Shown in pieces: positions 1 to 12,107 of a DNA stretch of 64,000 nt. The position numbers were made by a program, and so were the translations under genes. Origin of the DNA: Basidiobolus meristosporus CBS 931.73 (lineage: Eukaryota; Basidiobolomycota; Basidiobolomycetes; Basidiobolales; Basidiobolaceae); assembly GCA_002104905.1 (NCBI GenBank), contig MCFE01000150.1, positions 62,001-126,000 of the forward strand, given 5' to 3'. Below the pieces are notes generated by a model. The model did no database searches. It was not told the origin of the DNA and saw only the letters and a program-made list of their open reading frames with translations. How positions within the stretch are numbered: position 1 is the stretch's first letter; each line of letters opens with the position of its first letter.

Positions 1-736
1 CAATAACCTCTGTGTTCAAACTGCTTGTGTCTCTGTCAATATGTCACTATGGTAAAAGCTCCTGCTTCTCTAGCTTCCTAGGTGCTCCAAGTGTCTCCAA
101 AGGCCTCTGTGTGTCTTGTGTACTACCCTGAAAAGCTCCTTGATGGCAGGTCTGAGATGTACTGTTGAAGGCAGGAGCTGTGATCAAATGCTAATCAATA
201 AGGTAGAAGTGTTACTAATAGAAGGGATGATTTATTGATGAGGGATTGCTTTCCCCTAAATACTTTTCCTGATTGCCAAGTGATTACCAATGACAAGGTT
301 CTAGAATATTCCAGGCATTGGTGGAATTCTTGATGACATCACTATGAGCTAAAAATATGCCAAGAATGTCCTGGGAGGTTCTAAAAGGCACAGCACATCC
401 AATCAATCAGGAATCAGTAGTCTGAAACCTGTGCAACATAGTGATACCATATATAATATTGAAATGGTAGAGATGGTAACACAGACCTAAGTCATGTGTC
501 ACGGGTACTGACATGGGTACTTGCCTTATGTAGTTACATATACTGATCACAAAGCTGAATAACATCTGGGATAACTAATGCCAATAACTAATCAGGGTAA
601 ACATCAAATGGGGATAATACTGATAATATGGGTAAAAGAAGAATGGGATAATACTGATAAGATAGAATATGGATAAGTATATCATAACAACTATATGAAT
701 AAACTTGTCTGCGGGAGGTATGTTTACCTTACCACA
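1..736 (-). repeat. Family F LTR, cut by the left window edge
   Basis: On the minus strand this starts TGTGGTAAGG at 736, the same terminus as the F copy ending at 21973. It runs colinearly with that copy (CCAAT-rich middle, 'gcaataacct' near its far end) until the window begins. About 65 bp of the far end lie outside the window. The termini (TG...CCACCACA) and several internal blocks resemble the family A LTR, so F looks like a diverged relative of A. Confidence 0.8.
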
Positions 737-2241
737 ATATACCCTTATTTGGCATTGGTAGGACCATCTGGTTGACCTGAAGGGTTAATATCTCCTTCAA
801 TCCCTCTCACTAATCTTTGACTAGGGTTAGGGCAAGTCTCATTAAATTGGCTTTTGGGAGGGTTGGCTTCATCTCCTCTAGTACCTTCCTTATAGGGAGT
901 AGACCATGGGAGGACTTACTGGCACTTGTAGTTTGCTTCAATACTTCTTCCCAAGGCCCATCCTGTACTCCTCACTCACTTCTGTGCTCTTTCCCTTTGA
1001 CAAAGCCTCTACTATGGGTTCCTTCACCTCCCATCTAGAGGCATCATTTTGATGCTTCTTCTTCTGCACTTTGACTGCTCTGACAGAGGGTGGAAATTGA
1101 CTCAGTGCCATTGGCCACCTGGTAAGGGACTCTGTCCTTGACACCTTCTTCTCCTTTGTCTCTGGTATGGGCTCTTATCTGTACTGCTTTTCACATTTGT
1201 GGGCTCTGTGGCCTATTTCTCCAAATTCATAACACAGATATTGTTGTTGTGGTTGCTCCATCTGTTGAGTCAGGGCTTGTACCTGGACCTTTAGATCTAC
1301 AACAGGTCCCAGAGCTTATTTCCTTCTTTGGGGGCTTCTTGGACATTACTGATCTAGAGTTCTTGGTTCTTTTAGTGCAATTCCTCCAACTCATGGTCTT
1401 TTGTGGAGGCTTTTTTTCATTCCTTGGTGGGGATCCCCACTCTTTGATCATGTGTATCATTAATGGGTAGCCCCCATAGCAAAATGACCTCTCTTACTTG
1501 TTTGACTAACTCTTGAAGCATTTTACATCCCTGTTGCTCTTTGGATGCCCTATGTCTTATTTTGTAGTCTAAGCCCATGATGTAATACCTCATGAGCTGT
1601 TGTTTGGCAATTTTGTCATTTGGGAGACATCAAACCTGTGGCAGAAATAGCTTAATGTGGGCTTTGTAGTTCTCACTACTCTTTTTGTGAGGACAGTAGA
1701 AGGGCTTCATATTAGTATCCTTTGGCATATAGAAAGTGTGTCTTGTAGGCTTCTTCCTGAGCATCCCAGTCACCTTTAATTACATCATCCAACCCATAGT
1801 GCTATTGCCATCCTGACTCTTTCATATATCCTGCAAACTCCCTTACTTTCTTATCATCATTGCATCCTGCATCACTGCAACTCTCTCAGACTTGTTAAGC
1901 CACTCAAGGGCTTTCTCTCTTCCCTTTGTATGATCTCAGTTTGATTCTAGTAGTCATTACCTCACATGGGCTTATTTCTGCAGAGATTGTACCAAATATG
2001 TGGGTCATTACTGACTGTTCTTAGTAGTTGGGAGAGCTTGGAGGTCAAATCAGTATTACTTAACTCAGAACTGCTCCAACAGAAGGTAGCAAGGAAATCA
2101 AGACTTATGCTTATAGCGTCAAAAGATTGTCCCCTTCCACTTGTTGCAGTTGGATATATATACATCTTACTGCAAGGGGCTTAGGTGATAGACAATGTCT
2201 TATAAAATAGTGGTATGGACATCTTCCTGCTATGGTAGCAT
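737..2241 (-). pseudogene. Degenerate gag of a family A/F Gypsy element
   Basis: The minus strand holds broken gag-like frames. The clearest mark is a Gln-rich stretch followed by CYEFGEIGHRAHKC (around 1195-1240), a zinc knuckle of the form CX2CX4HX4C in which the second Cys has become Phe. Upstream pieces (around 1960-2165 and 1700-1800) look like the alpha-helical gag body, and there are many stops and frameshifts. The gag runs straight into the F LTR on its left with no pol, so pol has been deleted or the LTR is a later insertion. Assignment to F is by position and by general likeness to the family A gag. Confidence 0.5.
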
Positions 2242-2372
2242 TGTAGTGGGGTCACAGTGAAACCAACTGACAGATGTGTTCATTCCCATATTTTCCACTT
2301 CCCTATTTCTCTACTATACTTATTTTAGTTTTATCACAATTGTCTTACTTGATCAGTACTATCCCATAAGCC
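2242..2372 (+). repeat. Truncated 5' end of a family A LTR
   Basis: It starts TGTAGTGGGG like the full A LTRs at 39245 and 45349 and follows them for about 130 bp (through the 'actatcccataagc' block), then stops matching abruptly. It is a fragment; the rest of the LTR is absent here. Confidence 0.75.
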
Positions 2373-2636
2373 GCCTGGAATACTAGGCTCAGAAGCTCCA
2401 TAAGACTTCCATAACTCAGAGTATTTAGCAACAGGTTCCATATCAGGAGTATTTTGGATACTTTCCCAGTCAGTATTGGTAGACCCTCTGGAGGGCAGAG
2501 GCACTTTTATTCTGGCAAATACAACACACACCGTGTATAGTTTTAAGCACTGTTTGACACAGAGGGTAATATCAAATGGCTTAGCAGGCCATTTGGTGGA
2601 AGTAGGCATGACAAAGCACTCAGGATAGAGAATCAC
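2373..2636 (-). other. Unassigned segment with a 100-codon minus-strand ORF
   Basis: An open minus-strand frame (2334-2636) runs through this segment and into the adjacent LTR fragment. I do not recognise its product; it has no retroelement motif, signal peptide or membrane segment that I can see. It lies between an LTR fragment and the start of copia D1, so it may be a scrap of another element or of host DNA. A purine tract with a run of six G (around 2647-2660) sits just after it and could be an old polypurine tract. Confidence 0.3.
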
Positions 2637-3903
2637 TTGAAACTCACTAGGGGGGAGAAATGTGTGGCAAACTTAGCTTATATAGGAGAGGATTGCCCTA
2701 GATTACAATGCATTACAGCTCATAGTAAGCCAAGCAATAGAGTACTTAGCAATACTAACATCTTCCCTGTAAAGGAAAGGTTTGATAGGAAGAACTACAG
2801 ACTTTGGAGAATCAAGATACAGATCCACCTTGAGGAAAGAAAGCTTTGGAACATAGTAACAGGAAAGGAAGTTGAGCCCAAAGGAACAGTAGAAGATGTG
2901 GAGAAGTTTCAAGAGGAGGAGAGAAAGGCCTTCAATGCAATATGAATCAATGTGCAAGACTCCTTCATTGGACAAATCCATGCCTCAAATACTGCCACAG
3001 CAGCACGGGAATCCTTAGAGAAGTTCTTTGGAGCAAAATCAGTATCAAGCAAGCTTTATCTAAAACAAAAATTCCTTAACATGAGGAAGAAGCCAGATGA
3101 TGACATGCTATAACTCATCACCAGAATGAAGACACTTGCAGAAGAACTTTACAAAATTAATGCTGGTGAAGATGATGAAGAAATGATACACCGTCTGCTT
3201 TGCAGCTTACCAGAGAAGTATAAGCCACTCATACTTTCATTTGAAAGCAGAGGAGACAATTTGACTTTATACTATATCACAGGAAGACTTCTCCATGAGG
3301 AACTCAGATATAATGATCAAGCAGAGAAAATTGAGACAATGCTTTATTCAGCTCAGAGAGGCACACAGAAAAGAAGGGAAAGCAACAAAACCAAAGAAAA
3401 CCTGGTTCCTGTAACTTCTGAAAGAAGCCAGGACACTGGGCAAGAGAGTGCAAGAAGAAACCAGCAGACAAAAAACAAAAACTGGAGCAGGCAAACCATA
3501 TAACTACTGATGAAGAGCTATTTGTAACAGTACAAGTGAGTGCAAGTAACCAAAGTGATGAATGGTACATTGACTCTGGAGCATCACATCACACTTGTGG
3601 TATAAAGGAGTGGTTCAGCAACTTGAAGACTACTCCTGTAAGAAAGGTTTATATGGGAGACAACTCTGCACTGGAAGCTACCACTGGTGGGTCTATACTG
3701 CTAAATATGAGTGATATCTCAGGGCTACATCAGCAAAACTGACCAATGTACTCTATGCCCCTGGATTAGGCAAGAACCTACTCTCAGTCAGAAAAGCAAC
3801 TGCTCAGGGACTGAAATTTGTTTTTACTCAGATGAACTGCTCAACATTGAGTGAAAATGGACAAATATTAGCTTTGGGAATCAGAGATGACAATACATAC
3901 AAG
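2637..3903 (+). pseudogene. Copia D1, 5' part: gag and protease
   Basis: The gag region carries the copia-type opening (FDRKNYRLW.IKIQIHLEERKLW, around 2785-2850) and the UBN2-like segment at 3126-3330 (LPEKYKPL and neighbours). The protease motif WYIDSGASHHTC lies around 3563-3600 and carries the catalytic Asp-Ser-Gly. Stops and frameshifts split it into at least three frames. It breaks off at 3903 inside the segment before the integrase, exactly where the E dimer begins. The same protein resumes at 18136, so this is one element split in two. Confidence 0.75.
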
Positions 3904-4268
3904 TGTTACAAGTCTTAATATAAGAGTTTTAGAGGAATAGGGAGTTTAGCTAGTATTGTATTCACCAAAACCTGAACTGATCTTTATTGAAATTCCGGCA
4001 GCTCCTTATATACATTTTGCCAGATCACTTGCTGACTAATGTATTTCCTAATGTAGGCTGTGGCTGATGACTCATTTGATTGCTTCATCATCACTCAACA
4101 AGATCCTACCTAATATACCTATTTCTGCCTAATAAGGATCTGCTGATTCATTTGCTGACTAATGCCTGATATGATATATAATACTGATATACTGATAACC
4201 TAGCATATAACTAATTGACTTGACTAAAAACTGATCTAACTTAAATATTCAAGCAGCAGATCATAACA
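3904..4268 (-). repeat. Family E LTR, outer left (3' LTR of E3)
   Basis: 365 bp, starting TGTTACAAGTC and ending GATCATAACA on the plus strand, i.e. TGTTA...TAACA termini. It is the same length as the LTR at 8450-8814. On the minus strand the last internal bases form a purine-rich tract (GTAGGGGAGAA) abutting the LTR, as expected for the plus-strand primer. Confidence 0.9.
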
Positions 4269-7200
4269 TTCTCCCCTACTAAAGTATAGAGGGTTTTCCT
4301 GGATCTCTTTTCTTGTAATACCAATATCTTGATGCTTCAGTATTATTAGCAAGTGTTGCAAGCTTGAGTCTGTCCCTATGCACTAAGTCTTCCCAGATAT
4401 TGCCTTGTTTGTCCACTAGTTGGTAAGTTGCAAATGGACATTCTCTGATGATCTTGAATGGTCCCATCCCTTTTAGCTCAAACTTCTTCCAAGTGTTGTT
4501 TCTTAGCAATACAAAGTTCCCAACTGTCAATGCTTCTGGTGCCAAAGTCTTCCCAAATCTCTGCTTCATCTTTTCTGCACTATGAGATACTTTGGTCTGT
4601 GCCTCTTGACATCTTTGTTCCAGTTGATGGTGTCTACTTGACTGACTGAGTTCATTGTCAAAGGTGTGTGTAGGCTTTGGTTGTGTGAGATCTCCTGGAA
4701 TCCTTGATTCACATCCACACACTGGGTTAAATGACAATTGCTGGGTGGTGTTGTGTACTCTGACTCTGCATACAAAGAATGCTTGGTCTATATACTCATC
4801 CCATCCACCAACAACTCCATTTGCATACTTGGTCAGCATTTTTCCAAATAATCCATTATACTGTTCAGTGACTTCATTAGTTCTGGGGTGATATGGCAAG
4901 GTTTTCAAGTGTTTGATCTGCTGCATTTCCAGGTAAGCTTCCAATATCTTTGCCATAAAGTTTGCACCTCTATCAGATAGAATTGCTACAGGGCATCCAA
5001 ACTTCATAAGGATTTCATGGTAGATGAAAACTGCATCTTCTTGTTCACTGGCCATAGGTACAGCTTTAGCCACTGGCTATTTAGTGGCATGGTCAATTGC
5101 TATGGTCAATTGCTACTGGCTTCCAATAGTTACATTTCCTTGTAGTTGGCAGTCTTCCAGTAAAGTCAATTCCTCATCTTTCAAATGGTCTTACAGGCTC
5201 CAAGGGAAAGAGTTTAGTAGTTCTCTGTGGTTGGCCTTGGTTTATTTAGCAACTTGGGCATGTTCTCACTAGCTTCTCAATATCATGTTTCATTCTGAGC
5301 CACCATGCTCTGGCTTTCACAAGGGTATTGGTTCCTTCAATTCCAAGATGTCTATATCCATTGTGTGGCTTATGTATTAAATCCAGGCAAGCAACATAAA
5401 GGCAATAGGCAATAGGGCTTCCATCAGTAATTTACTAGGATGTTTCATCCTGTACCACAAATTTGCTGGCTCTATCCTGGATTATATTCTTGGTCATTTC
5501 ATCCACCTCATTAGAAATGGCTTGGTCCTCCATGTTCATTAGTAATAGGCTAGGCCCATTTGGTTCATGCACCAAGTTGAGTTGTGCAACTTATACTAAT
5601 CTTGATAAGGCATCAGCAACCATGTTGTTTTTCCCAGGGCAGTAGACAATTTCCAAAGCAAATTGTTGGATGTATTCACTCCATCTTGTCATTCTTCTAG
5701 AGAGTACCTTCTGAGTAAATACATACTTGAGGGAGGCATGATCAGTCTTGACAGTGCATTTGACACCTTCAATATAGCATCTACATGTCTTTAAGTTGTG
5801 TATTATAGCAAGCATCTGCTTCTCACACAATGGATAGTTTTGTTTTGCTGTGTTCAGTTTCTTGGACTTGAAGGCAACTAAGTAGTCCTCTTCCTTGTGT
5901 TCTTGGCTCAACACTCCATCAATTGCATAATCTGAAGCATCTGTGCACAGACAAAACTTTTTTCTGAAGTCAGGTATTCTTAAGCTTGGTGGCTTAGTAA
6001 GTTCATTCTTAGGTGTCTGAAAGGCAGTCTCTCAAGCAATGTCCCACTTGTAGGTATTGTTGTTCCTGAGGATATCAGCTAAAGGGTCTGCAATATTTGC
6101 AAAGGACCAGACAAATCCCCAATAATAGGAAACCATTCCAAGGAATGACCTGAGCTCTTATGTGCTATGGGGCTGCTTCAGACTCTTGATAACTTCAATC
6201 TTTTTTGGGTCTAAGGTTACTGCTGTGCTAGTTGCTATGTGTCCCAGATATTCCATGTGTTCCTTGAAGAATTCACACTTGGGTAGCTTGCCATATAGCT
6301 TGTTTGCTCTTAGCTTCTTCAAGACCTTTTCAACATGCACCAATTTATCCTCTTCTGTCTTGCTGTATATCAACATGTCATCTAGTTAGATTATCACAGA
6401 CTTGTCTAAGCACTCCTGGAAGACAGTCTGCATCAGGATCATGAATGTTGCAGGGGCATTGTTGAGGCCAAAACTCATGACTGGGTACTTGTAATGTCCA
6501 TATCTGGTCCTGAATGCTGTCTTAGGGATGTCATCTGGCTTCATCCTAATCTGGTTGTATCCAAACATGAGGTCAATCTTGCTGAATATGGTAGCTCCAT
6601 TGAGTTAGTCCAAAAGCTCACCAATCCAAGGTATGGGGTATTTATTCTTCATGGTAACTGAGTAGAGGGCTATGTAGTCAATGCAAATCCTAAGTTTTCC
6701 ATCCTTCTTCTTCACAAGAAATACTGGTGCTCCTCAAGGTGACTTGCTGGTTCTGATATATCCTTGCTTCAATAACTGATCCATTTGTCTCTTCATTTCT
6801 TCCAACTCCATTGGTCTCATTCCTTAAGGTTTCTTACTCACTGGAAGGCTATCTCCTGTGTCAATGGCATGATCCATATTTCTGACTGGTGGTAGGCTTA
6901 CAAGCTCATCTGGAAGCACTTCTGAATATTCCTTGAGAAGAGTCTGGGCTTTCTGGGGTACTGGAGTAGAGGAATCTCCCTCTAATACCTCCATGAGGAA
7001 CATCTGAGTGCCTTTTCTAAGTGCTCTACAGTACTGTGTCTTGTTAAGCTCACTTGTTTCACACACACTGGAATTGACCAAGTTGAGATCCAGTCTGGCA
7101 GGTAATAGCTCATAGGTCTTGTTGTCCTTCTGAATCTGAGTAGCATGGGTTCTCCAGTTGATTGATGGATTACAACAAAATAGCCAGGTTTTCCCAAGTA

Positions 7201-8449
7201 CAAGGTCAAACTTGCAGTTCCCAAATATATAGGCCTGTAGCTCTTCTTTATAGTCATTGATCTTCATTCTTACTGGCTGAGTAATACGGTTGATTATGTG
7301 AGAGTCCCCATCCGTTGTTGAGACTGAAGTTGTTTGGTGGGTTCCAAGTTGATTCCAGCTTTCAGAGCAAATTGCTCTGACATGTACTCATACAATGCTC
7401 CTGAGTCAATCATGATCTTGGCAGGTACTCCATTGATTACTGCATTCAAGTATAATAGCTTTCCTGAGTATGAGGTCATCTGGGATAGGTATCCTTCTGT
7501 CATATGAAAGGTAAGTCCTGAGCCTTCTTCAAGCTCACCCTCCATGTTACTATGCTCAAGGACTCTAGTATGGTTAAAGATTCTTGAGGGCTGGTGTCCA
7601 TTTCTTCTCTGCGGGCAGTGCTTTACAATATGTCCCTGCTGGTGGCCATTGAAGCAAGTTCTTTCTTGTTACATTCTTCTCAGGTAGAATTCTTCTGCAT
7701 AGTATCTATTTCAATTGGCACTGCATCTGATTGTCTTCTTTCATAGTGATTGTAGCCTCTTTGATTAGTCATTGTGGGCTTCCCAGCTTCAAAAATAGCT
7801 GAGTCATAGTCAATGAAAATTTTGATGGCTTCTTCAATAGTCTGGGGTCTTCAATAATTCACTTCCTGGTAAGTTTATTCTTTCAACCCATCTGTAAAGT
7901 ATTCCGCTTGATCCAGGAGGTCCATTCTTTCAGTTTGTCCAAGTTGACATGTATATTCATAGATGTACTCTAGAACCATTCCTTTCTGTCTGTATGTCTT
8001 CATCTTTCTTCTTAGTAGTGTCTGCTAGTGTGGAGGTTCAAAAGTAACCTGAATTTTCAACACAACTCATCCCAGGTAGAGATTGTAGAGCATCCCATCA
8101 CGGTGGCAGACCTATTCTTGTTGTGGTACCACTGAAGGCTGAATCTGCCAGGCAAGAGGCTGCATAATGTAACCTGCTTTCTGGAGCAATTCCTGTAGCC
8201 TTGAAAGCTTCTTCAATTTGGAAGAGCCAAGGTCCCAGGTTTTCACTTACTCCACCATGATAAAGGTTGGCCTTAACACTAAAGTTGCTCTTGACAGCAT
8301 TTTACTGGCTTTGGGCCAATGTAGTCATTCTTTGTTGCTGCTGAGCCAGCATTTGCTGCATAGCATTCTTCTATTCATGATTTTTGGACATCTTGAGGGA
8401 GGATACTTCTTTCTTTAGGGGGCAGGCTTCTGCTTATCACTGCTACCAA
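4269..8449 (-). pseudogene. E3 gag-pol, degenerate
   Basis: Reading right to left: gag start ATG at 8401-8399 with a Gln-rich N-terminus; zinc knuckle near 7640 of the form CFNGHQQGHIVKHC (second Cys lost); aspartic protease around 7390-7420 (MIDSGALYEYM); RT from about 6830 to 6160; RNase H 5591-5914, ending in the usual VADALSRL; integrase with its core and C-terminal part at 4279-5073. The RT catalytic block reads II*LDDML, so the Tyr of YLDD is a stop (around 6380-6390). Several other stops and frameshifts are present. This is a dead Ty3/Gypsy copy; E2 preserves the RT motif better. Confidence 0.85.
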
Positions 8450-8814
8450 TGTTACAAGTCTTTGTATAAGAGTTGTAGGGGAAAAGGGAGTTTAGCTAGT
8501 ATTGTATTCACTAAGACTTGAACTGATTTTATTGTGGTTCCAGCAGCTCCTGATATACATTTTGCCAGATCAATTGTTGACTAATTGTATTTCATAGTGT
8601 AGGCTGTGGCTGATGACTCATTTGATTGCATCATCATCACCCAATAAGATCCTACTTAATATATCTATTTCTGTCTGATAAGGATCTGCTGATTCATTTG
8701 CTGACTAATGCCTGATTTGATATATAATACTGATATACTGATAACATATTATAAAACTTATTGATTTGACTAAAAACTGATCTCACTTAAATATTCAAGC
8801 TGCAGATCATAACA
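8450..8814 (-). repeat. Family E LTR shared by E3 and E2
   Basis: 365 bp with TGTTA...TAACA termini. To its left, on the minus strand, lies the start of E3 (primer site, gag). To its right lies the 3' end of E2 pol and its polypurine tract. It therefore serves as 5' LTR of E3 and 3' LTR of E2, the diagnostic feature of the tandem. Confidence 0.9.
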
Positions 8815-9034
8815 CTCTCCCCTACTAAAGTATAGAGGGTTTTCCTGGATCTCTTTTCTTGTAATACCAATATCTTGATGCTTCAGTATTATTAGCAAGT
8901 GTTGCAAGCTTGAGTCTGTCCCTATGCACTAAGTCTTCCCAGATATTGCCTTGTTTGTCCACTAGTTGGTAAGTTGCAAATGGACATTCTCTGATGATCT
9001 TGAATGGTCCCATCCCTTTTAGCTCAAACTTCTT
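8815..9034 (-). pseudogene. E2 pol, extreme C-terminus
   Basis: The open frame 8825-9013 encodes the C-terminal 62 residues of the E integrase polyprotein and is the same as the end of E3 pol. It stops abruptly at about 9034, where the foldback insertion begins. By comparison with E3, about 0.9 kb of integrase is missing between this piece and the one that resumes at 9529. Confidence 0.8.
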
Positions 9035-9528
9035 TTTAGGTCAATGTTGTGCAGGATGTGTACAAGCACAAAAGGTCTGAAGATATGCATCAGGTACCCA
9101 ATACCCATGGCACTCTAAAACTAACTCCTCTGGCTTGTAGCATGTCACAAAAATGCATGGCACTATCTTGGTCCACTGGTACTATCTGGCACTATATTTA
9201 AATATTAGCCCTAAAGTAGAACCTATATAAAGCACTTATAGTGCCAGATAGGGCTAGATTTAGAGTGCCATGGGTATTGTGTACCAGATGCATATCTTCA
9301 GTCTCTCTGTGCTCTTTTATGTCATGCACAATTTTGATACCAAAAAAAAGGTTAAAAAATTGATTTTCTCCTGCACTGTAGGTGAAACACAGGGGCTGCT
9401 TTGCATGAATATGAAGAACTCTATGCCACACTCTGTGGCCAAGTTTAGGTCTGCTATGACTCTCAGGCACACTATGGCACTATTTGGCACTCATGGCTCA
9501 ATGTGGCACTATCCAACGGTACAAGTCT
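9035..9528. repeat. Foldback / MITE-like inverted repeat inside E2
   Basis: The sequence at about 9047-9125 is repeated in inverted orientation at 9252-9333; the best-matching 50 bp (9077-9125 against 9252-9301) differ at only a few positions. A perfect 14-bp inner pair (TATCTGGCACTATA at 9182-9195, its complement at about 9237-9250) extends the hairpin. The motif TGGCACT, or its complement, recurs at least seven times across the segment, with a cluster at 9470-9515. No transposase is visible. It replaces E2 integrase sequence, so a deletion accompanied or followed the insertion. Confidence 0.6.
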
Positions 9529-9775
9529 ATTAAATCCAGGCAAGCAACACAAGGGCAATAGGCAATAGGGCTTCCATCAACAATTTGGTAGAGTATCTCA
9601 TCCTGTACTACAAATTTGCTGGCTTCATCCTGGATTGTCTTCTTGATCATTTCATCCACCTCATTAAGATTGGCTTGGTCCTCCATGTACTTTGGTAATA
9701 GGCTAGGCTAATCTGATTCATGCACCAATTGGGTTGTGCAACTAGGTCCAATCTTGATAAGGTATCAGCAACCGT
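9529..9775 (-). pseudogene. E2 pol fragment (RNase H to integrase N-terminus)
   Basis: The sequence matches E3 from about 5373 to 5620: the linker between RNase H and the integrase zinc-binding region. It is cut on the right at 9775 by an F solo LTR and continues at 10382. Confidence 0.75.
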
Positions 9776-10381
9776 TGTGATAGAGTACTCATACCTCTCA
9801 CAGACCAGTTTATTCATATAGCCTTTATGATATACTTATCCATATTTTATCTTATCAGTATTATCCCATTCTTCTTTTGCCCATATTATCAGTATTTTGC
9901 CCATATCATGTTTACTATGATTAGTTGGATGTGGTGTGCCTTTTAGAACCTTCCAGGTCATTCTTGGCATATTCTTAGCTCATAGTGATGTCATCAAGAA
10001 TTCTACTGATGCCTAAGTTCTTCAAGAACCTTGTCATTAGTAATGAATTGGCAATCAGGAAAAGTAATTAAGGGATAGCAATCCATCATCAATAAATCAT
10101 CCCTTCTATCAGTAACACTTCTACTTTACTGATTACCAGTTGATCACTGTACCTGCCTTCAACAGCACATCTCAGACCTGCTATCAGGGTAGTGCACAAG
10201 AAACACAGAGGCCTTTTGAGACACTTGGAGCACCCAGGAAGCTAGAAAAGCAGGAGCTTTTACCATAGTACATATTGACAATGACACCAGCAGTTTAGAC
10301 ACAGAGGTTATTGCACCCATCAGACACCTCACACACCTTGAGTTGTGTAGCTTCTCCCAGGAGTACCACTACACCACCACA
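9776..10381 (+). repeat. Family F solo LTR in E2
   Basis: It starts TGTGATAGAG and ends ACCACCACA, with the E2 sequence interrupted at a single point. The flanks are CCGT (9772-9775) and CCAT (10382-10385), a 4-bp target duplication with one transition. It is about 200 bp shorter than the F copy at 20796-21973 because an internal block is missing. No internal region accompanies it. Confidence 0.8.
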
Positions 10382-10671
10382 CCATGTTGTTTTTTCCAGG
10401 GCAGTAGACAATCTCCAAGTCAAATTGCTCAATGTGTTCACTCCATCTTGTCATTCTTCTAGAGAGTACCTTATGATTGAATATATACTTGAGGGAGGCA
10501 TTAACAGTCTTCACAGTGCATTTGACTCCTTCAATATAGCATCTCCATGTCATCAAACAGTATATTATGGTAAGCATCTCCATCTCATGGACTGGATATT
10601 TTTATTCTGCTGAGTTCAGTTTCTTGGATTCAAAGGCAACAAGTTAGTTTTTTCCCTTGTGTTCTTGGCAC
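10382..10671 (-). pseudogene. E2 RNase H fragment
   Basis: The frame at 10329-10583 contains the RNase H/tether segment ending in YCPGKNNMV and a region matching E3 5640-5910. It is cut at 10671 by insertion of E1 and resumes at 15195. Confidence 0.8.
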
Positions 10672-11041
10672 TCTTATGATCTGCCACTTGAATATTTAAG
10701 TTAGATCAGTTTGTAGTCAAATCAACTAGTTATTTGTTTAGGTTATCAGTATATGAGTATTTTCTATGAAATCAGTAACATTAGTCAGCAAATGAGTCAG
10801 TAGATCCTTATCAGACAGAAATAGATATATTAGGTAGGATCTTTTTTGGGTAATGATGATGGAATCAAATGAGTCATCAGCCACAGCCTACACTAGGAAA
10901 TACAATTAGTCAACAATTGATCTGGCAAAATGTATATCAGGAGCTGCTGGAATCTCAATAAAGATTAGTTCAAGTTTTAGTGAATACAATAATAGCTAAA
11001 CTCCCTATTACTCTACAACTCTTATACCAAGACTTGTAACA
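10672..11041 (+). repeat. E1 5' LTR
   Basis: About 370 bp, starting tcttatgatctgcc (consensus TGTTATGATCTGC) and ending CTTGTAACA. A 'caataaag' polyadenylation-like signal lies in its second half. It pairs with the LTR at 14826-15194. Confidence 0.85.
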
Positions 11042-11042
11042 T

Positions 11043-11053
11043 TGGTAGTAGCA
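11043..11053 (+). other. E1 primer-binding site (tRNA 3'-end type)
   Basis: TTGGTAGTAGC follows the 5' LTR directly; E2 has TTGGTAGCAGC at the same place. TGGTAGCAGC is complementary to a tRNA ending GCTGCTACCA. That fits an initiator methionine tRNA with an AGCAGC acceptor stem (yeast has AGCGCC and the primer site TGGTAGCGCC). The matching host tRNA is not in the window. Confidence 0.6.
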
Positions 11054-11073
11054 ATAACCAGAAACATCCCTCC

Positions 11074-12107
11074 TTGAGAAAGAAGAAGTCTCCCTCAATA
11101 TCAAAAAATCAAGAATGGACGAATGCTATGCAAAAAATCCTGGCCCAGCAGCAACAAATACTCCAGATCCTTAGCCAGCAGCAACAAGGAATGACTACCA
11201 TGACCCAAAGCCAGCAAAACCTTGTGAAGAGCAACTTTAGTGTGAAGGTCAACCGGTACCATGGCAGAGTCAATGAAGACCTGGGAACTTGGCTCTTCCA
11301 GATTGAAGAAGCTTTCAAGGGTAAGGGAATTGCTCCAGAACACAAGTTACATTATGCAGCCTCTTATCTGGCAGATGCAGCTTTGCAGTGGTGTAACAAC
11401 AAGAACTGGTCAGCCATAATGATGGGATGCTCTACAATCTCTACCTGGGATGAGTTTGTACTGGAAATTCAGGATGCCTTTGAGCCACCACACCAACAGA
11501 CACTACTGAGAAGAAAGCTGAAGACACTCAGACAAAAAGGAATGGTCCAAGAGTACATCTATGAATATAGATGTCTAATTGGGCAAATTGAAAGAATGGG
11601 CCCTTTGGATCAAGTTGAATACTTTATTGATGGGTTGAATGAAAGAACTTGTAAGGAAGGGAATCATCAAAGTCCTCAGACTACTAAATAAGCCATCAAG
11701 ATTGCCATTGACTATGACTAGCTATGTTTGGAGTTGGGAAGCCCACATTGACTAATCAGAGTGCCTACAATCACTATGAAAGAAGACAATCAGAAGCAGT
11801 GCCAATGGAAACAGATGCTATGCAGAAGAATCCTACCTCAGAAGAATGTAAGAAGCAAGGACTTGGCTTCAATTACCACCAGCAGGGACATATTGCAAAG
11901 TACTGCCCTCAGAGAAGAAATGGACACCAGCCATCAAGAACCTTTAACCATATTGAAGCCATGGCGCATAGTAATATGGAGGATGGACTTGAAGAAGACT
12001 CAGAACTCACCTTCCACATGACAGAAGAATTCCTATCCCAGATGACCTCAAACTCAGGAAAGCTATTATACTTGAATGGAGTAATCAATGAGTATCTGCC
12101 AAGATAA
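11074..12107 (+). pseudogene. E1 gag
   Basis: Gly/Gln-rich N-terminus (LAQQQQILQILSQQQQG), then the retrotransposon gag body with W, Y and L spacing typical of Ty3 capsid (DLGTWLFQIEEAF, LQWCNNK), then a linker and a degenerate zinc knuckle (GFNYHQQGHIAKYC, around 11868-11910) in which both N-terminal cysteines are gone. The ATG used by E2 and E3 has changed here (ATATCA at about 11099-11104), so there is no good start. A frameshift near 11700 and a stop at 11689 split it. Confidence 0.75.

Noticed and set aside
2334-2636. 100-codon minus-strand ORF as a host gene
   Set aside because: It overlaps an LTR fragment at its end and has no recognisable motif; kept only as an unassigned segment.
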